This document shows, piece by piece, positions 1 through 8,685 of a stretch of DNA of 64,000 nt. The stretch's first letter is position 1. The number at the start of each line of letters is the position of its first letter. The DNA comes from Rhizobium sp. 007 (GTDB lineage Bacteria; Pseudomonadota; Alphaproteobacteria; Rhizobiales; Rhizobiaceae). The position numbers were made by a program, and so were the translations under genes. The stretch spans positions 124,001 through 188,000 of the forward strand of contig NZ_CP064188.1 of the NCBI RefSeq assembly GCF_015353075.1, written 5' to 3'. The notes under the pieces were generated by a model. The model saw only the letters and a list, made by a program, of their open reading frames with translations, was not told the origin of the DNA and ran no database searches.

Positions 1-353
1 CCGATTTTGTGCATGACGCACCACCCTTGTCTGTAACTGCAGTATACATCACATTTACGCCATCGCAAAAAGTCCTGTGTCCTACCGGACGTTGCTCAGA
101 TCGATTGACACCAGCGGCGGATCTTCGATGACGTTATCGTCCATGGCGCGCCCGGAGAAAGGCGCGGCGCTTCTTCGGAAACCGGATGCCGTCGGCCTCG
201 TCGTAATCTCAGACGCGCTGTGCGGTCGCAAAGCCACCGGCGACTTTGCCACCCCGGCCTTGTTGCGGGGTCGCCACGCAGGTGAGAAGGAGCGGGCGGG
301 TACGCACTCCGGCCTTCGCTAGATTGCGTACCCGTAGACGTCATCGCGAAGAT
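1..353. other. no supported gene
   Basis: Short opposing open frames cover this stretch, but neither resembles a known family or has a convincing ribosome binding site. I see no repeat, terminator or recognisable remnant. It lies downstream of the minus-strand VOC gene. Confidence 0.5.
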
Positions 354-983
354 TTATGACGGCAGCGGCTTGCCGGCCTGCTCCTGTACAATGTAGTCGG
401 CGTACCAGTCCGGCCAATTCTCGTCATGCCTGCCGCCGGTTCGCTTCTCGTGTTCGCCATGGGCGGACGCCGCGCGCCGGAGTGTCGCCGCAAGCTCGGT
501 CGACGAGGTGAACGTCGTAATGTCCGTATCCACGCGTCCAGGCAATCGCTCGGTGACTTCCTGGAGTAGCCATCCGTTGCCGTCCGGATCGCTGAACGAG
601 GCGTAGGAGCGGTAGCTGCGCCGCTCGGGATCGCGACCGCTGACCGGCGGCTGTCCAGGACCGGCGCGGTGGATGATCTCGCTCACGTCGGCGCCACGAC
701 CGATGAGTTCGGCGCGCGCGGCCTCGATATCCGACACGACGAGATAGAGCCCGCTTGCCGAGCCGGGTGCGGCCGACGTCAACCCCGTGCCGAAATGGAT
801 CGAGCTCGGCGAGCCTGGCGGTGTGAACTGCACGACCCGGAATGTGTCACCGACAGCGAAGTCGGCGTCGAGCCTCCAACCCAGACCGTCATAAAAGCGC
901 TTTGCGCGGTCGACGTCCGAGACGGGGATAACGAAGACCTCAAGTTTCAGGTCGGTCGTAGAGGTTTTGGTTGCACTGGTCAT
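354..983 (-). CDS. VOC (glyoxalase/bleomycin-resistance fold) family protein
   Basis: A 209-residue protein with one vicinal-oxygen-chelate module over about residues 10-145. It opens with the typical strand-helix pattern EVFVIPVSDVDRAKRFYDGLGW and ends with a DPDGNGWLLQE strand. The family includes glyoxalases, extradiol dioxygenases and antibiotic-binding proteins, and the substrate cannot be told from sequence. The last 60 residues, which contain NWPDWYADYIVQEQAG, form an extra C-terminal segment. I chose the ATG at 983 because GGAG lies 6 bases upstream of it; a longer reading would need a TTG. It lies just downstream of a secreted epoxide hydrolase on the same strand and may be co-transcribed with it. 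Confidence 0.85.
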   Translation of the reverse strand: MTSATKTSTTDLKLEVFVIPVSDVDRAKRFYDGLGWRLDADFAVGDTFRVVQFTPPGSPSSIHFGTGLTSAAPGSASGLYLVVSDIEAARAELIGRGADVSEIIHRAGPGQPPVSGRDPERRSYRSYASFSDPDGNGWLLQEVTERLPGRVDTDITTFTSSTELAATLRRAASAHGEHEKRTGGRHDENWPDWYADYIVQEQAGKPLPS

Positions 984-1052
984 GGTTTTCTCCAATGAAG
1001 GAACGTGGCTGGGAAAGCGGCGCGCCGAGCGCGCCGTGGTTTTTCAAAGCGA

Positions 1053-2408
1053 CTAGCGCAGCGACTTGAACGAGGCTCTGAGCTCCTGGGTGAAGATCTC
1101 CGGCTGCTCCCAGGCCGCAAAGTGCCCGCCTTTCGGCAGTCGATTGTAGTGGATCAGCTTCGGGAAGGCTTTCTCGGTCCAGCTGCGGGGAGCGGTGTAG
1201 ATTTCGTCAGGAAAAGCACTCACCGCGACGGGGATGGTAACGCCCTTGGGAGCGAAGAATGCGAGCTTGCTCTCCCAGAAGAGGCGCCCCGAAGACAGCC
1301 CCGTGTTAGTCAGCCAGTAGAGCGTGATGTTGTCGAGGATGTCATCGCGCGTCAGCCCTTCAGAAGCCCCGTCAAAGACGCGGCCGATCAGCTTCTGGCT
1401 CTCCGGATCATGGTCAATCATCCACGCGGCAAGGGCGATGGGCGAATCGTCCAGGCCGTAGAGTGTCTGTGGCCGAGCCCCCATTTCCTGTGCATAGCCA
1501 ACACGGTGCTTGTAGAAGAAATCGAGCTGCTTCCACGCATAGTCCTCGTCGCCCGTCAGGCCCGTCGGCTGCGGACCGCCGGCCAGCGCCGCTGAAATGT
1601 TGTCGGGAAGCGTGCCGGGCATGTTGGTGTGGATGCCAAGCAGCCCTGCAGGCTTCTGTAGCGCCATCTGCTCGTTGACGGCGTCACCCCAGTCGCCGCC
1701 CTGCGCGACATACTTCTTATAACCCAGGCGGTTCATCAGAACGGCCCAGGCCCGGGCGACACGCTGCGGGTCCCAGCCGAGCTCGGTGGGCTTACCGGAA
1801 AAGCCGTAACCGGGGATTGATGGAATTATGACGTCAAACGCATCGGCTGCCGTGCCGGCGTGCGCTGTGGGATTGGTCAGCGGATCGATGATCTTCAGCT
1901 GCTCTATGATCGAACCGGGCCAGCCATGGGTGATGATGACCGGCAGCGCGTTCGGGTGCTTCGACTTCACATGGATGAAGTGGATGTCGACGCCGTCGAT
2001 ATTCGTCACAAACTGGGGCAGGGCGTTCAGCCTCGCCTCGACCTTTCGCCAGTCATACTGGTTGGCCCAATAGTCGGCGAGCTTCTGCATCGTGGCAAGT
2101 CGCACGCCTTGGGTGTCGTCTCCGACAAGCTCCTGGTTTGGCCATCGCGTAGCCTTGACCCGCCGCTGGAGGTCGACTAGGGCCTCGTCGGTGGCACGGA
2201 ACTGGAAGGGTCGGATGGTTTCGTCGATAGCCGGCTGGGCTTCGGACGCACCCTTTGCGGAAGCCTGCGCAACCTCGACGCCACTTCGCTCAGGAAAGTT
2301 TGTTTCGGTATGAGCCACGACTGTGGGAATAAAGATTGTGATCGCTCCAGCCAATGCATAAGCGGCAAGACGACTGCGCTTGCCAATTATCGAATAGGAT
2401 CTCGACAT
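1053..2408 (-). CDS. secreted epoxide hydrolase (EHN-type alpha/beta hydrolase)
   Basis: A 451-residue alpha/beta hydrolase. It has a hydrophobic N-terminal segment (AAYALAGAITIFIPTVVA) that looks like a signal peptide or anchor. An epoxide-hydrolase N-terminal domain follows (about residues 60-170, FQFRATDEALVDLQRRV). The catalytic core has the oxyanion motif HGWPGS and the nucleophile elbow GGDWGD, in which Asp is the expected nucleophile. The acid is probably in AFPDEIY and the base His in KGGHFAAWEQPE. Juvenile-hormone-type epoxide hydrolases share this order. The start is the ATG at 2408, preceded by AAGGAG at good spacing; upstream in-frame codons lack this. A SDR gene lies upstream on the same strand. 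The natural substrate is unknown. Confidence 0.88.
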   Translation of the reverse strand: MSRSYSIIGKRSRLAAYALAGAITIFIPTVVAHTETNFPERSGVEVAQASAKGASEAQPAIDETIRPFQFRATDEALVDLQRRVKATRWPNQELVGDDTQGVRLATMQKLADYWANQYDWRKVEARLNALPQFVTNIDGVDIHFIHVKSKHPNALPVIITHGWPGSIIEQLKIIDPLTNPTAHAGTAADAFDVIIPSIPGYGFSGKPTELGWDPQRVARAWAVLMNRLGYKKYVAQGGDWGDAVNEQMALQKPAGLLGIHTNMPGTLPDNISAALAGGPQPTGLTGDEDYAWKQLDFFYKHRVGYAQEMGARPQTLYGLDDSPIALAAWMIDHDPESQKLIGRVFDGASEGLTRDDILDNITLYWLTNTGLSSGRLFWESKLAFFAPKGVTIPVAVSAFPDEIYTAPRSWTEKAFPKLIHYNRLPKGGHFAAWEQPEIFTQELRASFKSLR

Positions 2409-2463
2409 GATCATTCTCCTTGTTTCGGGGATCGACGGAACGCCGCCGACATAGCCATACATT

Positions 2464-3297
2464 TCAATTGGTGAGGTCATTGGCGGTGGCGAGCGCGTTA
2501 CGTCCGACGCGATATCGGGCGGCGGGCGCACTGCGGGAAAGGCTCGGCATCAGCTTCTGCCGCGCCGCTTCGTAAGCCTCCCAGTCGCGCGTGTCCGGAA
2601 GCGAGGGAATGGTGATCCGCTCGCCCTGATCGAAGCCTGCAAGGGAGGCATCCACCATGTCCTCGGCGGACATGACGATCTCGGCCGGCACATGCTCCAG
2701 CGGCCTTCCGGCTATGCCCCAGAAATCGGTTGCCGTAGCGCCCGGAAGAACGGCTTGGACTCGGACATTCTTGTCGGCAAGCTCCTTCTGGAGCGACAGG
2801 GTGAGGGCCAGCACGAAGGCTTTGCTTCCGCCGTACACGCCGTTCAGCCGTTCCGGCGCGATAGCGACGATCGAGGCGATGTTGATAATCGCGCCGGTGC
2901 CCCGTTTCACGAAGCCGGGCACTGCAGCATAGGTCAGCCGCGTCAGCGCATTGACGTTCAGCGTGATCATCTCTTCCATCTTGTCGATATCGGACGCCAG
3001 CAGCGGGGCGGTCGCGCCGATACCGGCATTGTTGACCAATGTGGTGATGCTGGCGTCGGTCCGAAGTACTTTCTCGACGCGGCCGAGATCATCCTTGTTG
3101 CCAAGGTCCGCCGCGACCACCTCGACAGCGCGGCCTGTTTCGTCGGTGAGACGCTCGGCGAGCGCATCGAGGCGCTCCTTGTTGCGGGCCACGAGGATCA
3201 GATCATAGCCCCGGCGCGCCAGCCGATCGGCATAAATCGCGCCAATACCAGAGGAAGCGCCAGTGATGAGTGCGGTACCATTCGAGTTCTCAGTCAT
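2464..3297 (-). CDS. short-chain dehydrogenase/reductase (SDR)
   Basis: A 277-residue classical SDR. It has the Rossmann motif TGASSGIG near the N-terminus, the NNAG motif, the catalytic Ser in NIASIVA, and Tyr/Lys in YGGSK. This predicts an NAD(P)-dependent cytoplasmic oxidoreductase of unknown substrate. The start is the ATG at 3297, preceded by GGAG 6 bases upstream; the in-frame ATG at 3309 has no Shine-Dalgarno sequence. The epoxide hydrolase gene follows after a 55-base gap on the same strand, so the two may form a small detoxification operon. No regulator is visible next to it. Confidence 0.9.
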   Translation of the reverse strand: MTENSNGTALITGASSGIGAIYADRLARRGYDLILVARNKERLDALAERLTDETGRAVEVVAADLGNKDDLGRVEKVLRTDASITTLVNNAGIGATAPLLASDIDKMEEMITLNVNALTRLTYAAVPGFVKRGTGAIINIASIVAIAPERLNGVYGGSKAFVLALTLSLQKELADKNVRVQAVLPGATATDFWGIAGRPLEHVPAEIVMSAEDMVDASLAGFDQGERITIPSLPDTRDWEAYEAARQKLMPSLSRSAPAARYRVGRNALATANDLTN

Positions 3298-3919
3298 AAC
3301 AATCTCCATAGGTTGGAATTTCTTATCCTGATATTAGGCCAAGACTTACACGTCTCAAATGTCGTATATCCGTCGATTCGGGACATCCGGGCGACTACGT
3401 CGTCTTAAGGCAAGTAGGAGTTTGGCTTGAGGGTCGGGCACCCTTCCCGGAAAGACGGGAAGGTAAAGACAGGGGCTGAACAATGGACCAAGGTTTGGCG
3501 CTCGGGCTTATCTGACCTGAAGGAGCGCTACGGAGTTGGTCGCGCTCGATCGAAACGGAGGCTAAACTCTCCGGCCGGGCGGCATGAACTATCGAACAGC
3601 GGTGGGTCGCCGAGGCGAGCGGCCCATGACCCGTTTGTACGCGGTTCTGAAGGGCGACGGAGGGGGCAATCGTCGCAACCGATTCGCCTACCTCCCTGTC
3701 GGCGAAGCCGGCAATGATCGCGGCAAGTGTCGATTTCAGCGACCGCCTGCGCGGTTGATACGGAGCGACACGCGCGGGTGGGACGGGAAACTTCTATGTG
3801 CATGGCGTGATCGTATCAGTGATGAAAGGTTTTGGTTTTCGGCGCCAGGATGGGGGTATCATCGCCGGCCGTTGAAGCCGGCAATGATGCTTTCAAGCGC
3901 GACTCCGTTTACGATCCGG
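3298..3919. other. non-coding or decayed stretch
   Basis: No frame here has family resemblance or coding character. A small hairpin (arms CCTTCCCG at 3442-3449 and CGGGAAGG at 3456-3463) lies near the left end and lacks a T-run. The promoter of the SDR operon should lie in the first 150 bases. The right part leads into an ohr remnant, so the stretch is probably eroded sequence. Confidence 0.4.
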
Positions 3920-3988
3920 TCAAAGCAGCCGGATCGTGACGTCGATATTGCCGCGTGTGGCCTTCGAGTATGGGCCGATCTGGTGGGC
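3920..3988 (-). pseudogene. C-terminal remnant of an Ohr/OsmC organic hydroperoxide resistance gene
   Basis: The minus strand reads AHQIGPYSKATRGNIDVTIR, then LL and a TGA stop. This closely matches the conserved end of Ohr proteins (AHQVCPYSNATRGNIDV in my memory of the family). A TAG lies in frame directly before it and no longer reading frame exists, so only about 22 residues survive. The resolving cysteine of the family (the C of CPYS) reads Gly here, in keeping with relaxed selection. Intact Ohr reduces organic hydroperoxides in the cytoplasm. Confidence 0.7.
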
Positions 3989-4046
3989 CTACAGTCGGCC
4001 GCATAACCAAGCGTGCGTCCGATAGAAAATCGCAGGCGGGAGGAAC

Positions 4047-4826
4047 TCACCCGAGGTACCCGGAGACGCCATCCCACAACAACTTCAACGCAGTCACCAC
4101 CAGCAATCCGTAGCAGGCTCGATAGATCTGGTGCTGGTCCAGCATGCCGTGAATCCGCCAGCCGAGCCAAACGCCGCTGGGAATGGCGAGCAGACAAATC
4201 GCCATCAGCGTCCAGTCGCTGCCCGCGGGTCTCACCAGAAGCAGCCATGGTACGGCCTTGGTCGCGTTGCCGACAGTGAAGAACAGACTCGTCGTTCCCG
4301 CATAGACTTCCTTGCTGAGGCCGAGGGGCAACAGATACATCGCAAGGGGCGGTCCGCCCGAATGCGCCACCATCGTCGTAATTCCAGAGGTGAGACCGGC
4401 GGTGATCGCCTTCGGCGTCGATCGCTGCCGGAACGCCACCTTCCCGCCTCCGGCAAGCCACAGGCCGACGAACATCAAGGTGACAACCGCCATGATGATC
4501 GCGATGGCGTGATGATCCAGAAATCGGAACAGCAGATAGCCGAGCCCGATGCCGATCAGCAGTCCAGGCAGCAACCGGACGAGGTCCGGCCTCGACCAGG
4601 TCGAGGCCTTCCAGTAGCGCAGCGCGTACAGATCCATCGCGACAAACAACGGTGCGAGCAGGCCGCCGGCCGTCACCGGATCCATCACGATCGACAACAG
4701 TGGAATGCCGACAATGGCGAATCCACCGCCGAATGCGCCTTTCATGAAGCAGATCAGGAACACGCCGGCAAAGGCGACGAGGACCGTGGCCGCCGTCAGC
4801 TCCGGCGCAACCGATGAGGCTATCAT
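4047..4826 (-). CDS. TauE/SafE-family membrane exporter
   Basis: A 259-residue integral membrane protein with about eight hydrophobic segments. The paired half-repeats typical of TauE/SafE are visible: CFMKGAFGGGFAIVGIPLL in the first half and SGITTMVAHSGGPPLAMYLL in the second. Family members export sulfite, sulfoacetate or related organosulfur anions across the inner membrane. The ATG overlaps the stop of the upstream DUF1127 gene in an ATGA arrangement, which indicates translational coupling. Both genes are divergent from a MocR regulator that may control them; if so, the ligand would be an amine or amino-sulfonate, but that is inference. Confidence 0.88.
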   Translation of the reverse strand: MIASSVAPELTAATVLVAFAGVFLICFMKGAFGGGFAIVGIPLLSIVMDPVTAGGLLAPLFVAMDLYALRYWKASTWSRPDLVRLLPGLLIGIGLGYLLFRFLDHHAIAIIMAVVTLMFVGLWLAGGGKVAFRQRSTPKAITAGLTSGITTMVAHSGGPPLAMYLLPLGLSKEVYAGTTSLFFTVGNATKAVPWLLLVRPAGSDWTLMAICLLAIPSGVWLGWRIHGMLDQHQIYRACYGLLVVTALKLLWDGVSGYLG

Positions 4827-5014
4827 GATAGCCTCGCCCGCTTGGAAGCGGTCATGAGCCCGTAGGCCGCCGCTTCGATCTCGGAACGTGCGAGACCGAT
4901 GTCCTTCAGCGCGTCGTCGTCGAGTTCGCAAAGCCTCGCAATGGCGGCGCGGCGGACGAGAAAGCGAGCGATTTCTTCTGCGGGCCGGATGATGGTTGAT
5001 AGCATTGTAGACAT
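4823..5014 (-). CDS. DUF1127 small protein
   Basis: A 63-residue protein with the DUF1127 (YjiS-like) pattern RRAAIARLCELDDDALKDIG, followed by LARSEIEAA. In alphaproteobacteria these small arginine-rich proteins have been tied to RNA turnover, phosphate or carbon metabolism and stress, but the function of this copy is unknown. The start at 5014 has GGAG 7 bases upstream. Its stop codon overlaps the TauE start by 4 bases, so it is the first gene of a two-gene operon transcribed away from the MocR gene. Confidence 0.85.
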   Translation of the reverse strand: MSTMLSTIIRPAEEIARFLVRRAAIARLCELDDDALKDIGLARSEIEAAAYGLMTASKRARLS

Positions 5015-5112
5015 TGTTGTTCTCCAGTGGTTACTCTGCGGCAATGCGACGCCGTCGGCACAAGCGCTTGTGAAGCGCGGCCGGGTGCTCATTGACTGCA
5101 GCGTTGGTAGTG

Positions 5113-5190
5113 CCGGGTGCAATCCGGTTGACGTAGACAGTATGCTCCGATAAAATCTCGGTGCAATGGAAACATTGAACTCGGTGCAAT
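5113..5190 (+). promoter_or_regulatory. MocR promoter with direct-repeat operator
   Basis: A near-ideal sigma70 promoter is visible: TTGACG (5128-5133), a 17-base spacer, and TAAAAT (5151-5156). Two exact copies of CTCGGTGCAAT (5157-5167 and 5180-5190) lie 23 bases apart on one helical face, at the expected transcription start and just before the mocR ATG. A third copy with two changes, CCGGGTGCAAT, lies at 5113-5123 just upstream of the -35 box. MocR regulators commonly bind direct repeats, so autoregulation and control of the divergent DUF1127-tauE operon are inferred. The mocR leader would be about 30 bases with no good Shine-Dalgarno sequence. Confidence 0.7.
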
Positions 5191-5191
5191 A

Positions 5192-6535
5192 ATGTCGAAG
5201 TCCGAATATCTGAAGCTGGCCGACACCATCGCCGCTGAGATTGCCGATGGCACGCTCAAACCCGGCGACCGCCTGCCGCCGCAGCGCAGCTTTGCCTACG
5301 AGCGCAAGATCGCCGCCTCGACGGCGAGCCGCGTCTATGCCGAGCTATTGCGCCGCGGGCTTGTCGTTGGCGAAGTCGGCAGGGGCACCTTCATCTCCGG
5401 GGAGGCCAGGCGCGGCGCGGCGGCGCCAAGCGAGCCACGCGGCATCCGGATCGACTTCGAGTTCAACTACCCGGTGCTTGCGGGTCAGACCGCGCTCATA
5501 GCGAAAAGTCTGGACGGTCTGGAGACGCCGGCTGCGCTCGATGCCGCATTGAGACAGGCGACCAGCGCCGGAACACCAGCGGTGCGAAGCCTTGCGGCCG
5601 CCCATCTTTCGCAGGGCACATGGTCCCCCGATCCGGAACAGCTCGTCTTCACCGGTAATGGGCGGCAGAGCATTGCCGCCGCGCTCGCCGCAGTCGTTTC
5701 CACGGGCGGCCGCTGCGGCGTGGAGGCCTTGACCTATCCCTTCATCAAGGGCATCGCCGCCCGGCTGGGTATTTCGCTGGTACCGCTGGCGATGGACGAA
5801 GGCGGCGTACGGCCCGACGCGGTGCGAAAGGCGCATCACGAGGCCCATCTCTCGGCGATCTACATTCAGCCCGCGATTCAGAACCCGTTGGGCATGACGA
5901 TGACCAAGGCGCGCCGGGCCGATCTCCTGCACGTCGTCGAGAATCTCGATCTTCCGATCATCGAAGATCATGTCTACGGCTTCCTCGACGACGAGCCGCC
6001 GCTTGCCGCTCTCGCGCCCGATCGCTGCATTGTCATCGACAGTCTCTCCAAGAAGGCCGCGCCGGGCTTAACGCTGGGCTTCATCGTGCCGCCGCAGCGA
6101 CTGCGTGAAAGCGTGATGGCTTCGGTGCGTTCGGGTGGGTGGACCGCATCGGGATTCGCGTTTGCGGCGGCGGAGCGGATGATAGGCGACGGCACCGTTG
6201 CCGAGCTTGCCAGGCTAAAGCGCCTCGACGCGCGAGCGCGCCAGAATCTGGCGGCCGATCGTCTTTCGGATTTCGAGATCCAGGCCAACCCGAAATGCTA
6301 TCATCTGTGGCTGACGTTGCCAGCCCACTGGCGCTCGCAGAGTTTTGTCGCTGCCGCGGCCCGACGCGACATTGCGTTGACTCCTTCTACGACCTTCGCC
6401 GTCACGCCAGGCCATGCGCCCAACGCCGTCAGGCTCGCTCTGGCGGCGCCGACAATGGATCAACTCGATAGCGGCCTGCACACGCTTGCCGCGATGCTCA
6501 ATAGCAGCGAGCACGATTTCGACTCGACTGAATAG
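5192..6535 (+). CDS. MocR-type regulator (GntR HTH plus PLP aminotransferase fold)
   Basis: A 447-residue fusion. Residues 1-70 form a GntR winged helix (IADGTLKPGDRLPPQRSFA, then STASRVYAELLRRGLV). Residues 85-440 are a fold-type I aminotransferase domain with the PLP lysine in DSLSKKAAPGLTLGF. Such proteins use PLP and a ligand (GABA, taurine, amino acid or pyridoxal) to switch DNA binding and are usually not active transaminases. The gene is divergent from DUF1127-tauE, and three copies of a CGGTGCAAT-type direct repeat surround its promoter, which suggests autoregulation. A rho-independent terminator follows. The ligand is unknown; taurine-like compounds are a guess from the TauE neighbour. 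Confidence 0.9.
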   Translation: MSKSEYLKLADTIAAEIADGTLKPGDRLPPQRSFAYERKIAASTASRVYAELLRRGLVVGEVGRGTFISGEARRGAAAPSEPRGIRIDFEFNYPVLAGQTALIAKSLDGLETPAALDAALRQATSAGTPAVRSLAAAHLSQGTWSPDPEQLVFTGNGRQSIAAALAAVVSTGGRCGVEALTYPFIKGIAARLGISLVPLAMDEGGVRPDAVRKAHHEAHLSAIYIQPAIQNPLGMTMTKARRADLLHVVENLDLPIIEDHVYGFLDDEPPLAALAPDRCIVIDSLSKKAAPGLTLGFIVPPQRLRESVMASVRSGGWTASGFAFAAAERMIGDGTVAELARLKRLDARARQNLAADRLSDFEIQANPKCYHLWLTLPAHWRSQSFVAAAARRDIALTPSTTFAVTPGHAPNAVRLALAAPTMDQLDSGLHTLAAMLNSSEHDFDSTE

Positions 6536-6581
6536 GAAGGTGGGTCGGCTGCAAAAACGAAGGAAGGACCGGATTTGAAAC

Positions 6582-6601
6582 CCCAGAAACGCTGGGTTTT
6601 T
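6582..6601 (+). terminator. rho-independent terminator after mocR
   Basis: CCCAG, a 5-base loop, CTGGG and a run of five T residues lie about 45 bases past the mocR stop codon. The stem is short but correctly placed, so this is a likely intrinsic terminator. Confidence 0.65.
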
Positions 6602-6716
6602 GAGGGTCGCTAGGAAATATCTGTCGGATTAAACTGGGTCTTCTGTAACGGGCTTTCCCGAGTCAATCCCTTTTTATTTTAGCTTAATCCCTCGCCGAGT
6701 GCTTGCTTCTGTTGGG

Positions 6717-7380
6717 GTGGACGGCCCCCCGAACGGCATCGAAATGTGCCAGAGTGAGTCGTTGTGAACTCAAGCAAAGGGAGCCGTCCGTGGACCAGAT
6801 TATTCGTATTGGCATGGATACGTCAAAACATGTCTTTCTCGCTGACGAATTTGTGCAGTTAGATGGGCGCCGGAAGGAAGTGGAGGCAAAACTGATGGCC
6901 TGGTATCGAAATAACGAATGCTGCCGTCGTCTTGCAAAAAATCCCGGGTGTCGGGCCGATCGGCGGCAGTACTACTGGTGATGAAAGCGCCGGCGCCGGA
7001 GTTGTTTGCGTCGGGAAGGCAATTTGCCGCCTGGATGGAGCTGACGCCCCGGGACCATTCGACTGCGGGTAAGGTCAGGCTTGGTGTCATTACGAGGGCC
7101 GGAGATGAGGCATTGCGCAAAACACTGGTTGTGGGCGCGACCGCGGTGTTGCAGCACCTGCGAACGGGACGAGGAAGGAACGCTTCACCATGGCTTGTCG
7201 AATTGCTCAAGCGCAAGTCACACAAGCTCGTGCTATCGCGCTGGCCAACAAGATCGCCCGGATTTCCTGGAAGATGATTGGCCAGCGTTCATTTGTGAGC
7301 GCAACAACAGGCCGGACATATGAACGCAGCGATCCGATCAAAATCCTCATAAGAGTTCTTGCAAGGAGGGGGCCGTCCAC
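6717..7380 (+). mobile_element. decayed IS110/IS1111-family element
   Basis: A GTG at 6790 starts MDQIIRIGMDTSKHVF, the N-terminus of IS110-type DEDD transposases (the Asp of GMD is the first acidic residue). After about 45 residues the reading jumps frame to the C-terminal part, which includes ELTPRDHSTAGKVRLGVITR and GDEALRKTLVVGATAV. It shifts frame again before ALANKIARISWKM. About 150 central residues are missing compared with a normal transposase of about 340. Inverted copies of GTGGACGGCCCCC lie at 6717-6729 and 7368-7380 and bracket the remnant, as the subterminal repeats of the IS1111 group do. The element is not functional by itself. Confidence 0.8.
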
Positions 7381-7505
7381 ATATGTCCGCAGTCGACGCT
7401 GCGCCGCTGCTCTATGGGGTCTGCAGAGGACCGGCTGGGCAATCTAGGGACGCGCAGTCACCTGAGTGCTGCTCCCACTTTAACGCCGTGTTGTCTCCTT
7501 CCCGC

Positions 7506-7900
7506 TCAGGCGGCCATGGCTGCCGCCGCCTTGTGGGGAATAAAGTTTGTTCTGTCCTTGAGCATGTGGTGCAACACCACCGCCAGCTTGCGGGCCAGCG
7601 CAACACGCGCCTTTCTGGGACCTGCACGTCCGGCGACCGCCAGCGCCCAGCTTTTAAGATCCGAGCCTTTGACCGGCCGAGTCAAGATGACGTTGGCCGC
7701 CTCGTAGAGCGCGGTTCGCATGCCCACATCGCCGATCTTCGAGATGCGACCACTATAGTCGGTCTCGCCCGATTGGAGCTTCTTCGGCGTCAAATCCGAA
7801 ATGCGGCCCCCACCGCTCGTGATGATCGAAAACGCTCAGGCGCGTCAACGGCCGACACAAATGTCAGAAAGGGCGAGATTGAGCACACCAATGACTTGGT
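7506..7900 (-). mobile_element. C-terminal remnant of a second IS110-type transposase
   Basis: The minus-strand frame 7506-7793 encodes about 95 residues, including KLQSGETDYSGRISKIGDVG and ALYEAANVILTRPVKG, the Tnp_20 (IS116/IS110/IS902) C-terminal domain. The preceding residues (SAVDAPERFRSSRAVGA) are in another frame near 7800-7870, so there is a frameshift. The N-terminal catalytic domain is absent. The protein differs from the neighbouring IS110 relic, so this was a separate insertion in the same hotspot. The flanking TetR gene is intact. Confidence 0.8.
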
Positions 7901-7994
7901 GACGGCTCTGCTCATGATGTCCCGCGATTGCGTTAAGCGGGACGCCTTTTCGAGGCCCGACCGCGCCGAGACCGCCTGTGTCATGAACCTTCAT

Positions 7995-8645
7995 TTACCG
8001 GTCGATACAGCCGTCGACGAAGAGATGGGCGCATGCGCGGGCTCTGGCTATAATCTGGTCGTCGGAGATGTCGGAGACCTGTCCCAGCATGACAGCGCGC
8101 TGGGGTTCCATGGCCATCATTCCTCGCAGCATCCCGGTGGCCAGCGCGACGTCGTCGAGACGGACAGCCTTCAGCTCTACCTGTCTTGTCAACCACTCTT
8201 CCATCGCCTTGCTGGTGCGCTTGATTGCCTGTTCGTAGAACACGGACGCGATCTCCGGAAAGCGATCGGACTCACTGAGGACAAGCCTCGTGATGATGAT
8301 CGTTTCGGAAGACAGGGTGAGCCTTCCGTAGGCGACCAGAAGACGTTCCAATCCTTCCTGAAGAGAGAGTCCAGACAGGCTCTGGGCGTCGAGTCCGAGA
8401 AAATACCTGCTGATCTTGGTCGAGATGACGTCGGAGAACAGGTCCGCCTTGGCGGGGAACAGCCTATAGAGCGTCTTCGTCGAGACGCCCGCGGTCTGAG
8501 CGATCGCGTGAATGCTGGCGGACGCATATCCGGCTTTCTTGAACTGGTCGTTCGCCGCGTCGATGATGACACTTCGCGTCTCCTCGTCCGACCGGACCTG
8601 CGGTCTGCCGCGCGAACGTTTCTCTACCTGGGCATTTTGGTGCAT
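7995..8645 (-). CDS. TetR/AcrR-family repressor of the EmrAB-type pump
   Basis: A 216-residue TetR-family protein. The N-terminal HTH (about residues 22-68) reads DAANDQFKKAGYASASIHAI, then AQTAGVSTKTLYRLFPAKADLF. A ligand-binding helical domain follows (TetR_C AefR-like region with SETIIITRLVLSESDRFPE). The start is the ATG at 8645; the upstream TTG is less likely. The gene is divergent from an HlyD/EmrB efflux operon, and palindromes built on TTT(A/T)GGAA stand before both genes. The simplest reading is a repressor of itself and the pump, released by a pump substrate. That role is inferred. Confidence 0.88.
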   Translation of the reverse strand: MHQNAQVEKRSRGRPQVRSDEETRSVIIDAANDQFKKAGYASASIHAIAQTAGVSTKTLYRLFPAKADLFSDVISTKISRYFLGLDAQSLSGLSLQEGLERLLVAYGRLTLSSETIIITRLVLSESDRFPEIASVFYEQAIKRTSKAMEEWLTRQVELKAVRLDDVALATGMLRGMMAMEPQRAVMLGQVSDISDDQIIARARACAHLFVDGCIDR

Positions 8646-8685
8646 CTTTAATTCCAATGTTCCTATTGGCGCACCATAGTCATAA

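Noticed and set aside
77..344. Two opposing small frames at the left edge
   Set aside because: They mirror each other, have no ribosome binding site or family features, and look like GC-driven open frames.
3442..3463. Hairpin CCTTCCCG/CGGGAAGG as terminator
   Set aside because: No T-run on either side and no gene ends near it.
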